From positions 372,001 through 436,000 of the forward strand of contig LLEY01000011.1 of assembly GCA_001414485.1 (NCBI GenBank): a stretch of DNA of 64,000 bases. Direction: 5' to 3'. Below are positions 1 through 13,000 of this stretch, one piece after another. Under the pieces are notes generated by a model. The model had not been told where the DNA came from. It searched no databases and saw nothing but the letters and a program-made list of their open reading frames with translations. This DNA is from Calycina herbarum. Its lineage: Eukaryota; Ascomycota; Leotiomycetes; Helotiales; Pezizellaceae. Positions within the stretch are counted from its first letter, which is position 1; each line of letters opens with the position of its first letter. A program made the position numbers and the translations under genes.

Positions 1-838
1 CCGTCATGAGGGGCTGTCTGCTCGCACCTTCCCGTTGGATACGGTTTGGAGCAGCAAAGTGTGGTTTGGCATTGGGGTCGACGAGAGAACCAACGGTCGT
101 ATACGTAACAGGTTGCGGTTTGATGGTGACGGGCTCAGGAGAGTCGGCGCCCGAGGCGGTTGGCAGATCTGGATCCCAATCAATTGAATCGAAGGCGTCG
201 TGACCCATACATGGGAAGCTGCCGCCCAAGGCATCCTTGAGCTGCGACATGGCGTCTTCAGTGCGATCTCTGATGGACTGCGTGTCCGAGGCGGTGGGGG
301 AATATATCTCGACGGGTGGACTCGGGGCTTTGGGGGAGAAGGCTGCGAGGAGGGCGGAAGTGTCGTATCGAGGCTGGGTGGGAGTGGGATCGCCGTCGAA
401 GTCTTGCTCTTCGGGCTCTTGATAATATTCGCGATACTGTGAATAGCTGCGCTCCGTGTTGCTGCCTTTGTTTGGTGGAGATGGGGTGAAGGGACCAGGA
501 CCAGAAGGTTGCGCATGCACCGCCGTGGCAGTACTGCTGGCAGTACTCCTGGTGGGAGAGACAGCTGTGGAAAAGGAGACTTTAGCAGGAGACTGAAGGT
601 GAGAGGAAGAGAGTTCGGCTATCGTCGGGGTATCGTGGTCGCTGCCAGAGGCAACAGCCGTGGAGTCGCGACGGGTGTGGTGTTTGGTTGTCTTCTTCTT
701 CTTGTTTTTGAGGACGCGAAAGGTGGCAATGGATGTGAGAGATCGTGGACCGTGGAGGGGGTTGCCAATGTCTTCAAAGCCCTCGTCCCCATCAACACTA
801 CTGTCTCTGGGAGAAGTGTGACCTGGTTGTGGCCACAT
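1..838 (-). CDS. Ser/Pro/Thr-rich protein, N-terminal 279 residues, C-terminus beyond the window
   Basis: An uninterrupted minus-strand frame starts at the ATG at 838 (MWPQPGHTSPRD...) and is still open at base 1. I chose this frame over the shorter overlapping minus-strand ORF (4-516) because it stays open for the whole 838 bases and its codon use looks normal. The visible part is low in hydrophobic residues and rich in Ser, Pro and Thr. It has a short basic run (KNKKKKTTK, about residues 43-51), a Tyr-rich acidic patch (YSQYREYYQEPEEQD) and a repeated S/T-P pattern, so it is probably disordered. I see no known domain; one may lie downstream. The upstream region has a TATA-like stretch near 1031-1040. 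Function unknown. Confidence 0.7.
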   Translation of the reverse strand, partial: MWPQPGHTSPRDSSVDGDEGFEDIGNPLHGPRSLTSIATFRVLKNKKKKTTKHHTRRDSTAVASGSDHDTPTIAELSSSHLQSPAKVSFSTAVSPTRSTASSTATAVHAQPSGPGPFTPSPPNKGSNTERSYSQYREYYQEPEEQDFDGDPTPTQPRYDTSALLAAFSPKAPSPPVEIYSPTASDTQSIRDRTEDAMSQLKDALGGSFPCMGHDAFDSIDWDPDLPTASGADSPEPVTIKPQPVTYTTVGSLVDPNAKPHFAAPNRIQREGASRQPLMT

Positions 839-2551
839 GTTGAAGTGCAAAGTGCTAACTATCCAAAGATGTAGGGTAGGCAGTGTTTGGGGAAGAAGGA
901 AGGAGTGACGTTGCCTGTCGATGGTTGAAACAGTGACCAATTGCCTTTCACCCTCCCACTTTACCTCTGACCTCTTTCACTGTGAGGAAGGTGCGATGGC
1001 AAAAAATGAACAGGCGAGGAAAGAGCGATCTTATATATAAATGACAACTAAGGAAAGAGCGACCCAGAGTGGTAACTTTAGTTTAAAAATGGGCAATGGG
1101 CAGAGGCTAGGCATTTAAATGCGTCAGAATTCACAGCAACCACGAAACTAAATAAGCACTAACATAGATTGAATACGCAAACGTTCTCCAAATTATCCTT
1201 CAAGTGGCTGGTGAATTTTTAGACTGTGAAACGGGATAATTCCAAAAATCAAAGAACAACAGATGAGATGTCTTGATGAAAGAAATTAAAATGTTGTTTC
1301 TTGGGATGCACGCCATCTTTCCAAAGAAGTCTCAATACTCTAGATAGTCCTACCTAGTTTTGGCTGTTACATCATAAATAACCCTTGATGAGTAGGGACG
1401 GATTTCCCCCCTGGGACCCACGTCCTTTTTGGTAGTGAAGAGCGTCTGGCATACTGGTTGTATCGTTGATTGATGCCATGGCGAGGTCTATATCTTCTCA
1501 ATCTGAATCAACTTTCTTCCATGGAGCTATTCCAAGTCCCAAGTTCATGTTCTACATAAGATGCATACAGAACTCAGTCTTAGGAGCAAACAGAATGGAA
1601 GAACTAATTCAGAATTGAAGCTAATATAGACCCCTTCTCCAACGAAGCCATTTCTACTAGAAGGCGTTATTTAGGAGTCATCTACACGGTTCTTTGGTGT
1701 TGTCTGCTTACTTAGGAGCATCCAGAATGAATACCTTCGATGGTAGAAAGGAGTGACGAAGTGTTGAAGTGAGGTTGAACAGAAGCGAGTTCCCCACCAC
1801 GAATCTTGGCATCTTCATGCTGACGAGTCTGAGCACCGGGTTCTTCCTCGCAGGGCCGTCGTCTATTTGTTTCCATTCTCCAAACAAAGCTCCGAGTGGA
1901 ATCGTCGAAATTTTCCGCATCCTGGTGTATATTCTGCCATTTCTATATCCAAGCACCCCCTTTTTGTTGAGTTTTGAAGGTTCTTGAAGCTTCAGTGGAT
2001 TGAGTGAGTGGTGATGAGCCTATGAAGTGTGCCATACAGGGATCCGCGTCTGAAGCGCGAGTAGCTGGATAAACAAGTTTCGAGAGGGATGACAGTAGAG
2101 GAGCTTGCATGTAATCGATTTTGCAAGACAATTGTATTCTCAAAAGAAGCAATTATTTTCATCAGAATATTCTATTATTCTATACTAATTTTGATACTGA
2201 TTTCCAAGGTGGTCGACTTGAAACACATATAGAACGGAAGATCTGGAAGGACCAACCCAAGCGACCTGCAGGTGTTCCTGCGCCCTAACCCGCAGATCCC
2301 ATTCGGGTTGGTAGAATCATAGCACAGCACGGCAGACGGGAGTGGGAAAGAATGTTGACGATTGACCTTGCACACCCACTACCGTCCCTACCTCTCCTTC
2401 ACTCGAGGTCATCCCGACTCTGCAATAAACTTCTTCCCACGACTCCCCCGCTGCGCGGATGTTTTTGTTTGCTGTTCCTGCTGCCCTGACTCGATTCGTG
2501 CCTGTGCTCCCACTGCCACGACGTTTTTAGTGAATTCTCCCCTCAGCCATC
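839..2551. other. Intergenic region between two divergent genes
   Basis: No supported gene. Short ORFs at 1708-1987 and 2175-2375 on both strands overlap each other and show no domain or splice context. A TATA-like run at 1031-1040 may belong to the minus-strand gene on the left, and the CT-rich stretch at 2380-2550 looks like the promoter and leader of the gene on the right. Confidence 0.6.
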
Positions 2552-5500
2552 ATGTCGTCAATTGCTGGGCAGGAGGGCTCAGAGGATGTAACCGATTTTC
2601 TCCAACGCATCAAGGAATTGGGTGACAAGCGAGACCAGGAAGACGAGGAGCGCAATCGCAAGCTGGAGGAAGAGATTCTGCAAGGCCGCAAGGAACGTCA
2701 AGCCAGACGATCGGGTAAGTTTTGCTGCCGCTGATGCTCGACGCTACGTGAGCCCTCTCTCCCTCTCGTGCGCGCCGCCCTGCGCAACCCCTCACTCCAA
2801 TGGGCATGAAAATGGAATTCTGGATGGGAACATGGACAGACCCGCACTAGACTAACGATGAACATTGCAGAACGCGCCAGATCCATCTCCCCAACCAAAT
2901 CCTCCCCTGCAAATACGCCCACCGCGCCCAGGATCACTTCTCTGCTCCCAACAACCGCAGACCAACAACTACCTTCGAGTCCCAATCCGCCAGCACAAGA
3001 CACTACAATCGACGCCGAGATGGAACGTCGCGGGGCCGTGAGGTCGAGGTCGAACTCGCCGACCAAGGAGAATCACACCCTTCCGCTGCGCTCCGACGAG
3101 CGTACTCCTGCTTCAGATCTCCAGCGAACCGATCTCATCAAACCTTCCTCTCCCTCGAGTGCGATGCCCTCACGAAACTCACCTCTGTCCTGGCAACGGC
3201 GCCCGAACTCACAAACTTCAGATCGCTCCAGAAGTCCACTGTCCATGGCAGCTCCCGAAAACGCCGCTCGATCTCCAAAGGCCATATCACCACCAGAACC
3301 TACATCTGTGACGGCAGAAGATGCCCCCTCTCGGGATCAGATTGCGCAGTCATTATCCAACAAAGACCCATCCTGGTTTCGGCAAACGGCGGATCGAGGC
3401 ACCAACTCGCCAGCATACAGACGAACCCAGGTGGAAGATGAAGTGAGGTCCGATCATGGACTGAACTCCCCTCGAGTACAGATGCCAGGGATGTCGCGCG
3501 AGATATCTATGGAAAAACCAGTGGAGGATCCAACAGACCGATCTACCTCTCCTTCTCGGAGCAGTGCCGGATATGGCAGCCCTTCCAGAGCTTCTCACCA
3601 CGCCCTGTCCAAAAGCACTACTGGTTTTGGTTCTCCAATCCCAATGACCAGCGCCCAGCGACTCGATCCTCCTAGTTCAGACGCGAAATCCGATCGTGTA
3701 ATGGCAATGTCACCCTCGCAGGGTCGAATATCTCCGGATAGACTTGATCGTCCTCTCTCTCCCACAAAGGGCATGGGTGGATTTGTACAAAGTGCAATGA
3801 TGAAGCGTTCGGACAGCGTGAGTAAAAGATGGAGTGTCCAGTCACCAACGGGTATAAATAGAGCAAATTCGATGGCCAGTAATAGGAGTAATAACGACTC
3901 TGGCAACATTTCACCAGGTGGTCTTGCTCATCCGCCAGCCCCTATCAGTGGAGAAAATTCGCCCCGGCCTTCCTCAAGACCTACCTCAAGCCATAACCCA
4001 AATGCTGCTCAGGAAAACACGCCAGCTTTGGGCTCTATGCGTGGTAATCCATCTCCCAGTCATGATGTGTTTGTTAAGCCTGCTCTCCCAGCTTCCCGCA
4101 CCAACACACCACAGAGTCTCAAAGTTACCCCTGATATCTCGCCAGACGTAGCAACTCGCTCAGACGCTTCTCCCCCAACTAGCCCCACGAAGACAGCCGA
4201 TCCTAGAAGATGGAGTCCGACAAAATCCAGTTGGCTTGAAAGTGCGCTGAACAAACCAGATTCTCCAAAGCCAAAGGCTGTACCTCCTCCTCAGCAACCT
4301 GCGTGGATGTCGGAAATCGCCAAAGCGAAGCAAAAGGGGAGCGTCGACCTTGGCCGTAGTCCAACAGGGGCAACCAAGCACGAAGTCAGTATTGGTGGCC
4401 TTATGAGATCTCCGCCTCCTGGTGGAACTACAAAGCCCATGAGTATCAGTGGACTTCCTGCTGGATTCGTTTCTGGTGCCGTTTCTAAGAGTCGTGCCGA
4501 AAGTATTTCACAGGAGTCTACTGCCAGCCCAAGGGCTTCTGATGATAGAAAGGGATCCATGTCAACCCTCACTCCTTCAAAATCCGCACCCCCACCCGTA
4601 GCCGCAAAATTCAAACCAGATACACCTCCCAAAAAGGACTTTAGGGCTTCCTTGAAATCTCGACAGCCTCCTCCAGATAGCGGTGGCGCTGGTGAACCAG
4701 AATTCAAAAATGTATTTGGTCAACTCAAACGGACCAAAACGCAAAATTGGGTTGCACCAGATGAGTTGAAGAACAATATTACCCGTGGAAAGGCAGCTTT
4801 GAATATAACCGGTGGACCCAAGAAGACTGAGAGAGTGGATGAGTTCAAGGATGCTATTTTGAAGAAAAAGGAAGACTTCAAAAAAGCCCAATCTGAGGGT
4901 AAAGGTATCCGATCGACTAGTGGATCAGTCAGTGACAATACCATACCAGAGGCTTTAGCGAAGAGGATGGCAATGGCAAAAGCCGATCAACAACCACCAC
5001 AGAGTCCCGCGAGTATTGCGAAGCCCTCTCTGGCACGGAACGAACCAAACACGCCCACAAGAGAGCCAGGAGCATCCACTCGCACGCCCGGAAAGGAGTC
5101 GATAGGGGGAAAACTCGCTGGTCGGTTCAATCCAGCTCTGGCAGGTTTATTGGCTCGAGGACCACCATCTGCCGCTAGTGATGCTTCACGTTCATCAAGC
5201 CCTGCAATGTCTACTTCTTCACAACGTACAGTGAGCATGAGCACATCTACGACTGTGGGCGAGCCAGAATCGGGACCGCAACTCACCCATATGACCAAGG
5301 GACGCGCTCGTGGCCCAAAGAGGAAGAATCCTACTACTACAGCTGCTGCCCCTGCTCCTGTGGAAAGTGTTATTCCTCCTGGTGCTACTGAACCTACCAA
5401 ATCACCAACCCCACCAAGTGAGAAAGCATCGGCTTCTTCGAAGCCTTCATCACCAACAAAGACAACTAGTCTACCGGTGGAGAAAAAGGCGCTATACTCT

Positions 5501-7572
5501 AGACCTTCATCCCCTACCAAGCCAGCAGACGAAGCTCCAGTATCACAGCCATCTTCCCCTCGCAAGTTGGATATGAAAAGGCGATCACAATTCCTACGGG
5601 AGGCCGCTATTGAGACGAGCAAAGTCGAACCGCAGTTGGATTCCCCTAAACCACTCTCACCTATCAAATATGCTAATACGACCGAGATACCTGTAAATAT
5701 CACATCGTCAAGCCAGGATTCCCCCAGATCTGCAAAATTTTCACCAACTGCCCCTGCAAAACCAACTGCTTTTTCCTCAAACACTTCGAAAGTTGGGCCA
5801 CTCTCTCCAGCACAAGACAAATTCAAATCAGCCCTGATCACTCCTACCACACCTTCATATTCTACGAAATCTACAAGATCTTCAAACCCAGATCCACCTA
5901 AAGCCGAAATCTCAAACATCAGCACACCCAACAATGCCACGCCACAACCTCTGAAGAATGTCAAGAGTGTGACTGCTCTTTGGAACAGTCCTTCCGAATC
6001 TAGGTCTCCCCAGCGATCACCACGTGCACGCTCACCAATCAAGCTCCCCACACAAGATGACGAAAATGCAGCCATGGTGTCTGCAGGATTGCGTTCCCCA
6101 GATTTACGATCTCCTAGTTTACGATCCCCAAGTCCGCCCAAGGTCAAATCACCAATTGGTCTTGGAATTGAAACACCAGAAACTCCTGCAGCGAGGCCTC
6201 TTCCGATACCTCCAACGAAGGTTATCTTGTCTCCTCCTTTGAGTGCGGGTGATTCCTCGTTGGCCGTATCCCCAAAACTTACCGATAGCCTGGTCCCACA
6301 GGCCTCGGAAGCTTCAAAGTTAGTATCTGAATTTTTCGGTAAACAGAAGCCACCCACTCAAGACTATCGTGTTGATACTGCTGGAATCTTGGCTGCGCGG
6401 CCTCAGCAGGACAGTAGCATCAGAACCATACGTTCAACTCTATATACGATTGGTGCAGATGGTCAAAAACAACTAGTTCCCAGCCACCAGGAGCGCAACT
6501 TGTTCGAGGGCAACCTTTACCTGTGCTTGCACAACTTTGTAAATAACGTTGGCAAGACAGTAACGGAGTTATACTACTGGTTGGGTGACGGCGTGCCACG
6601 GCGAACGACGGCAGAAATTGAGAACGTTGCTCTCAGGGAAGCTAGAACCAGTGGTGCGAAATTGGTCATTCTCAGCCAGGGCAAAGAAACACCCGAGTTT
6701 TTTCAAGCTCTTGGTGGCATCATCATCGTCAGACGTGGTACCTCGAACAAATTTGACTCCCTCGCACCTCACATACTTTGTGGGCGGAAATATTTTGGGC
6801 AGATTGCTTTTGACGAGGTAGACTTTAATCAACACAGTCTTTGCTCGGGATTTCCTTATCTCATCTCCACGCCATCTGGCAAATCATATCTGTGGAAGGG
6901 GAAAGGTAGCGGGATTGAAGAACTTAGCTGCGCTCGACTCATCGGAATGGACTTTGGGTTGACGGGTGAGATTGAGGAAATCGAGGACGGCAAAGAAACA
7001 CCAGCATTCTTGAAAATCTTTGGCGGAGCCGAGATCCCAACGTCGGCCGATCACTGGCGATTGAAACCCAACTATAGCAAGTACTGCAGCCGACTGTTCT
7101 GTGCTGATGTTGCCAACAAGGAACAGGTAAGCCACATTTCATTTAGTCTTTGTAGTGATGTGATGCTTATGGAAGAATTCGTCGTGACTAATTGATATTA
7201 TGACAGATCACGGAGATCAGCCCCTTCTGCCAGGCGGATCTGACGCCGTCCAAGATCTACGTCTTGGATGCATTTTTCGAGATTTACATTGTTGTTGGGT
7301 CACGCGCTCAGTCGGAGTATCCTGCTTTTCATAATGCACTTACCTTTGTGCAGGAGTATGGGATCTTTGCGGCGAGCATGGAGGATCGACCGTTTGTTCC
7401 GGTTTCTACGGTGGTGATTGAGGGGATTCCGAGGGATATGAAGGGTGTTTTCCGTGCGTGGAGGGAGGAGTTGACGCCTACTATGATAAGGAAGGCTGGT
7501 GCGGGGGGGTTGAGGAGGGGGAGGAGTTTGAGGGTTGTGCCGTTGAATGCTGCTATTGAGGCTACTCGGTGA
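2552..7572 (+). CDS. DUF4045/gelsolin-repeat protein, 1594 aa
   Basis: Model join(2552..2714, 2871..7126, 7207..7572). Intron 1 (GTAAGT...CTAAC...CAG) splits a Glu codon and intron 2 (GTAAGC...ACAG) falls between codons; the frame is kept across both. The first ~55 residues are acidic and basic, helical (DFLQRIKELGDKRDQEDEE), as at the start of fungal DUF4045 proteins. Roughly residues 60-1220 are disordered, with dozens of SP, TP and SPTK motifs, which could be proline-directed kinase sites. The last ~370 residues form gelsolin-like repeats (LFEGNLYLCLHNF, ELYYWLGDG, KLVILSQGKETPEFF, IYVLDAFFEIYIVVG). Fungal proteins of this architecture are uncharacterised; an actin or cytoskeletal role is inferred from the gelsolin fold only. 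The large antisense ORF at 4987-6357 mirrors the low-complexity part. Confidence 0.9.
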
Positions 7573-8070
7573 TGGGAAGGCTCTTTGGTATGGATGTTGT
7601 GACGCCTTGGGGGTTGTGTGGGGAGTAAGCCGTAGTGAGTTTTGATTTGTTTTTGGGTTGGGGGACACTGCATTTGGGGTTGTACTATAGATGGGTGGGT
7701 GAGATGGTGTGCATGCGTGGTGTTTGTTTGTGGTAGTTTTTCTTTTTCTTGTAGATAATTTGTGGTTGGTCGGTGGGTGGGGTTTGGGGGGACTTGACTT
7801 GGCATGCATGGTGATGTGGATGGATGGATTGATTGATTGACTGGTTGGTTGATGATGAGAGGAATAGAGGAGATGCAGGTGTGATGAGATTGGGGACGAA
7901 TACTGCGTGAGTAGAAGGGCGGTCAATGGGCGGCTAAAGGCAAGCCATCATCGGCGTGTCCCAGCGTCCAGCGTTTATGTATACCAATAATAATGAGTTA
8001 TGGAATCTGGTTTATCTTTTGCTTTTCCGCGCGCTTGAACGGGGCTGCTATCTTGGGGAGGCTGCTATCT
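7573..8070. other. 3' flank of the DUF4045 gene, G/T-rich
   Basis: G/T-rich downstream sequence with short microsatellites (GATT repeats at about 7826-7840). No gene is supported. It forms the left shore of the AT-rich transposon island. Confidence 0.5.
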
Positions 8071-9396
8071 TGGCCTCGGGGCTAGCAGAGGTTACGAGCC
8101 TTCCGGCGATAGTCTGTGCGCTCAGGGCACATTTTAGTGCATTTTTCTTAGCCGAGCGCACTAAAATAAAACACCATCACCAAAATGAGCGCAATAACCC
8201 CCCCGCCCCTCGATTTTGACCACCAGAAAGGCTTTGAGATCCCTACAAAACACAAGGAAGCTATTCGACAGTTACACTGGTATGGGAAGGTCCCCAAAAT
8301 TCAACTCCAAGAGCGTTATAAGCTTGGAGACACTATAATCAACAAAATTCTTAGCTACCCCGCTCTAGAGCGTGTACGGCTAAATCGGAAGGGTAAACCT
8401 CAACTTCTAGTAGACCGTAAGCTTGATTGGATTATCGAATACCTCTCTGAGAGCTGGGAGAAACGAATCCTTAACTATGATTAGCTTGTTATTAACTTAA
8501 AACTCAAGTGTAGCTCTTCTACGCTCTAAAAACAGCTCTACTAACGCGGATATTATCGATACACAGCTTGTTAAAAGCCCTATCTCACCGCTGTATAAGT
8601 TCTTAGACAGTTCCTTTAGGCAATAGTATATATATTTTAGATAGTAGAATAGCTAAAGATACTATAGTCTAATAAGTATATATTCTAAGTAGAAGAGAGG
8701 ACTATAAAGGCTAAAGTTATAAGGAATTATAAAGAACGATTTTATAAGACTTATATCTAGTATTAGTTCTACTAAGAGAGTATAATACCGGTTAACGTCT
8801 AGGGATATTAGATATAGATATAAGAGTCCTTTACTATTTATTAAAGAAACTAGTAAGTTAGACGTCTTTAAATAAACCGATTACCTTATATAAATCTATA
8901 AGTATTTATAGCTTATTCTCGAAGCTTTTATACTTATTACTTATTAATTATACCTAGTAATAGAGCCTCTATTTATAGAGGACGGCAACGTAGCTTATAG
9001 TTTTAAGTCTATATATAATTATTATTAAAGATAGTATATAGCTTATAAGATTATTCTTATATCTTATTCTTTATAAGTTCTAATATAAACTCTATTAAGA
9101 AGTACTAGAGAAGAATAAAATAATTACTTTACTACTATTAAAAGCAGCTTATAAATATAGTAGAAATATAGACTATGATTTTAGAAGAATAGAACTATAT
9201 ACTCTAAGAATAGATAAATAAGCTAGTTTTAAAATAGAAGTATTAGGTTTATATACTAATAGAGCGTTATAAGTAGTTAACTTCTAATTAAATACTATAA
9301 TTATATCTAGAATTAATAATTTTAAAGCTGAAATACCTAGGTATATAGACTATTACTAGAAGACTCGTTAGTAGTAATTAGCTAGCTATATAGCGA
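8071..9396 (+). mobile_element. Tc1/mariner-like DNA transposon, RIP-decayed
   Basis: The left end (about 8071-8127) and the reverse complement of the right end (about 9336-9396) align as terminal inverted repeats once C-to-T and G-to-A changes are allowed; for example GATAGTCTGTGCGCTCAGG pairs with TAATAGTCTATATACCTAGG. Between them lie an intact helix-turn-helix half of a transposase (8185-8484) and a decayed catalytic part. At 9079-9102 the degraded frame reads SNINSIKK, which fits the conserved PDLNPIEK of Tc1/mariner transposases after RIP. Decay is one-sided: the left ~400 bases are nearly clean and everything to the right is TpA-rich. Outer borders are approximate and no TA target duplication could be fixed. 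Confidence 0.65.
8185..8484 (+). pseudogene. Tc1-like transposase, N-terminal DNA-binding part (99 aa open)
   Basis: ATG at 8185 opens 99 codons containing KHKEAIRQLHWYGKVPKIQL and KLGDTIINKILSYP, a helix-turn-helix layout common in fungal Tc1/mariner transposases, ending in SESWEKRILNYD. The next codon is TAG, followed by further stops spaced every few codons in the same frame, where related elements continue into the DDE domain. Not functional as it stands. Confidence 0.7.
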
Positions 9397-9425
9397 GTTT
9401 ATAATTCCGCTAACTATAAGCTAGA

Positions 9426-9893
9426 TTAGAGCCTAGTATAACGAAACTTAAACGAACTAAACAAAGATAACTAAGTCTCGAAGATTAGTATATAAGTAAG
9501 AAGTATAGATATACTAGGTTATTTACTTAGAAGTGAACTCGTTACTTATATTAAAGATATTAAATAAGATAATAAGATTAATAACTAAAGTTAAGTACGA
9601 AGCTCCTATCTAATAATAGAAGTGCTAGTCTTATATAGAACCTTTCGTTTATATTAGAGTCCTGCTTAGTAGAAGTTCTAAAGATAGAGTCCGACTCTAT
9701 TTCTAGGGCTCTTTAAAACTAGACTCTATTATCTAACTACTACTAACCGAGTTATATAATATAACTATAATAAGATCTCTAGGATTATATATCTATCTAA
9801 TCCCTTCTTCCTTTTAGAGTTATAATAGTATTCGTTCTATTAGAGCGCTACCTAGACTTTATTTATTTACGTACTAGTACGTGATTTATAACA
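9426..9893 (-). repeat. Ty3/gypsy LTR, downstream copy
   Basis: Matches 16604-17074 over its whole length with scattered transitions. It ends at 9893 with ...GTGATTTATAACA, which on the minus strand reads as an LTR start (TGTTATAAATCAC). The opposite edge is blurred by mutation and is set at 9426 by alignment to the other copies. Confidence 0.8.
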
Positions 9894-11749
9894 CTATCTT
9901 CTTCTTAGCCTAGCGTGTCTCTACGCTAGAATATAATCTAAAATATGTTATTAGAAAGATATCGACTCTTCTCTATATATAAACATGTTCTTCTCTTATA
10001 TTAAACGAAAAGAGTATCTAGCTCTTATTATATAAATCGAATCTATATAACATCTAGTAGAGACTTGTTCTTTTTATTATAAATAGTCTTATCGCTGCTT
10101 TCTAGAGCTTTCTAAATCCTCTTAATATAACTTTAAAAACCTATATATCGATTTTTCTTTAGTCCTTTATATAAACAACTCTCTATTACTCCTCTAAGTT
10201 CTTCTCTCTTAAGTCCTCTTCTTAAGTCCTCGTCTTCTTAGTTTCCTATCTTTAAGATAGCCTCTTTTATTAAGTAGGTGCTTTCTAATAATGTTTCTCT
10301 ATCTAACTCTAGTCCTAAGTTCTAAGCAGCCCTAGGTTTTATTAGTAGAATTCCTAAAGTTCCTCTAAGTAATAGATAAGGCTTTCTTTTAGTTCCTAAG
10401 TATTTTCTAAGTATAGATAATCTATCTATTTAATTAAATACTTAAATCGTCTCTTAATAGTTTTATAGTTAAGAATCCTCTTAATCTTATATTCTATATT
10501 CGAGTTTACTAGTTGAATTTCTATATATAGAGCTAGTAGTACTTATAGTAGTACTAGTTTAAGTAAGGATATATAGAATACTAGGTAGATGTTTATTATC
10601 TTTAATAATACTAGTTTATAATTTAAAGGTCTCTTAACTTATTTAATTTTAAATAGTTTAAGTTTTTTATAATCTAGTTTATTACTTAGTCTTTTTATAT
10701 TAATGTTTTTCTATACTAAGTAGACTTTATCTCTCTCTTTTAGTATTAGCTTCTAACTACGTCGTTTATTATAGTAGTATATATTTCTTTTAGTAATAAA
10801 CTATAAGTCTTTTATAAGTTCTTTATATAACCTCTTAATTCTTAAGATCTAAATATAAGTAAGTTAATTATTAATAGTTATAGATAGTAGTTCTTAGTAT
10901 ACTATTAATTTATATCTAAAGTTAGTATAGAATAGTATAATAAGTATTGTTTCTATTACTAAACTATTATAGGCAAACTATACTAAAAGTAGTAGTTCTA
11001 CCTAGTTATCTTACTAGTAGTTTATATAATAATAAAGATATATTTTAACTACTTAATTTATCTGTTTATTTCTTCTATTTATTTAAGAGTAGAAAGCTAT
11101 AGAGATCTTTCTTTTTATATCTAATTACTTTATAAGAGCAATCTAAAATTTTAAAATAAAGAGTTTATCTCTATCTAAGAGTATTTCTTTAAATAGTTTA
11201 TATCTTAAGACTACTTCTCTAAGAAATACGAATACTAATTCCTTAGCTATACTTAACTTTATATATACTATTAGAATTATATACTTTATAAGTTATTCTA
11301 TAATAACTAGGCTTATATTATACTTAACTCCTATTATTAGATCTCTAGATTTTAGTAATTTAATAATAAAATCTATAGATATTAATTTCTAAGGTATTTA
11401 TAGTATTAAAGTAGTATTTATTTATCTATAAGAAGTATAGTAGAAAGTCTTATTCCTAGTATAGGTATTATATTCTACTATTACTTCTTTAACTATTATA
11501 GATAATCGATTAATATAGTAGTATTATCTTATCTACTAGAGAGTTCTATAAATCCCTTAGTAGCTATAAATAGGCGTAGTATAGTATTCTTATATAAACT
11601 CCTTTATATACGAGCTAGGAACCTATAGTTTCTCTTTTATATACTAGTTATAACCTTTATAAATACTTTAAATTTTATTTATTTAGATATTATTTATTAC
11701 TACTATCTTATATATAGTAGGTACTAAGTTGCTATTTTCGTTATATTTT

Positions 11750-13000
11750 AATATTACTATATTAATATATTTTTTATTTTCCTTATAGCCTAGTTTCTAG
11801 CTTAGAGTATTAGCTTAAGTATTACTTATTCTACTAATATATTAAATAATTATCTTAAATCCTATTAAAGTTTTAGACTACTTAGCTAGGCGTTTAGTAA
11901 TAAGTTCCTTAGTTATAGTAAATGTCTTTAGGTTTAGATAATTAGTAAGCACTGTTACTAGGTACGACGTATCTTAGAAATAGATTCTCTATTCTTTAAA
12001 AGCTAGAATAATAGCTATAAGTTCTTTATTATAAATACTATAGTTTTATTATACTATATTAAAAGTTTTTAAGAAATATACTATAAGTATAAGTTTTCCT
12101 ATTTTATTTAGTTATAGATATATAGCGCCTACTACTATGTCTAAGGCGTCTGTCTCTATTATACTTAGTTTCTTATAATTAAAATTATATAGAATAGGTT
12201 TTACTATAAACTGTTCTTTAATTTCCTAGAAAGCCTTCTTAGCCTTCTTATTCTAAATAAAGGTTATAGCTTTTCTAGTTAATATTAATATAGGTTTTAT
12301 AATCTTTATATAGTTCTTAATAAATAGTTAATAGAAATTAGTAAATTCTAGAAAGGATTATATATCTTTAATATTTTTTAGTAATTCCTATTTAATAACT
12401 ATATAGATCTTTTCTAGATCTATTTCTATTTTTCCTAAGCTAAATACTTATTCTAGAAAGAGAGTTCTTTTAATTTTAAACTTATATTTTAAGAGTTTTA
12501 AACAAGAGTCTACTTTAGTAAGTCTTTATAAGACTTTCTTTATATAGCTTTTATATTCTTCTAGATTTTTAGAGAAAATTAATATATTATCTAGGTAATA
12601 TATAATAGTTACTCTTAGAAGATCCTCTAAAATACTATTATTCTGTCTCTAATAAGTAGCTAGTATATTAGTTAAACTAAAAGATATTATTATATACTTA
12701 TAGAGTCTTAATAGTAAGATAAACGTAGTCTTCTATTTATAGCTTATCTTAATTCTAATTAATTTATAAGCGTTTTTTTAATCTAGTTTTATAAATTTCT
12801 TTACCTAGTCTAACTTATCTTATAAGTATTAGCTAGTTAGTAATAGATAAGCGTTCTTAATTATTATATTATTTAATTCTTTATAATTAATATATACTTA
12901 TCTATTTAGATTATTCTTTTTCTTAATAATAAGTATATTTAAAGAGATAGACGATTTAGATTTTTAAATATATTCCTTCTTTATTCCTTATTAGATATAA
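11750..13000 (-). pseudogene. gypsy reverse transcriptase / RNase H remnant
   Basis: Minus-strand reading frames, broken by many stops, keep recognisable blocks. YLDNILIFSKNLEEY at about 12600-12550 corresponds to the RT active site. The second catalytic Asp of the YxDD box is Asn (AAT at 12588-12586), as a G-to-A change would produce. Further along (about 12240-11870), ETDASD, YNKELIAI and AFKE fit the gypsy RNase H domain. The protein cannot be made from this copy. Confidence 0.75.

Noticed and set aside
4..516. 170-aa minus-strand ORF at the left edge
   Set aside because: It overlaps a longer minus-strand frame (838 to beyond base 1) that stays open and has a more natural composition; this one is an alternate frame.
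4987..6357. 456-aa minus-strand ORF
   Set aside because: It lies antisense to the Ser/Pro-rich middle of the DUF4045 gene; low-complexity codons keep the other strand open by chance.
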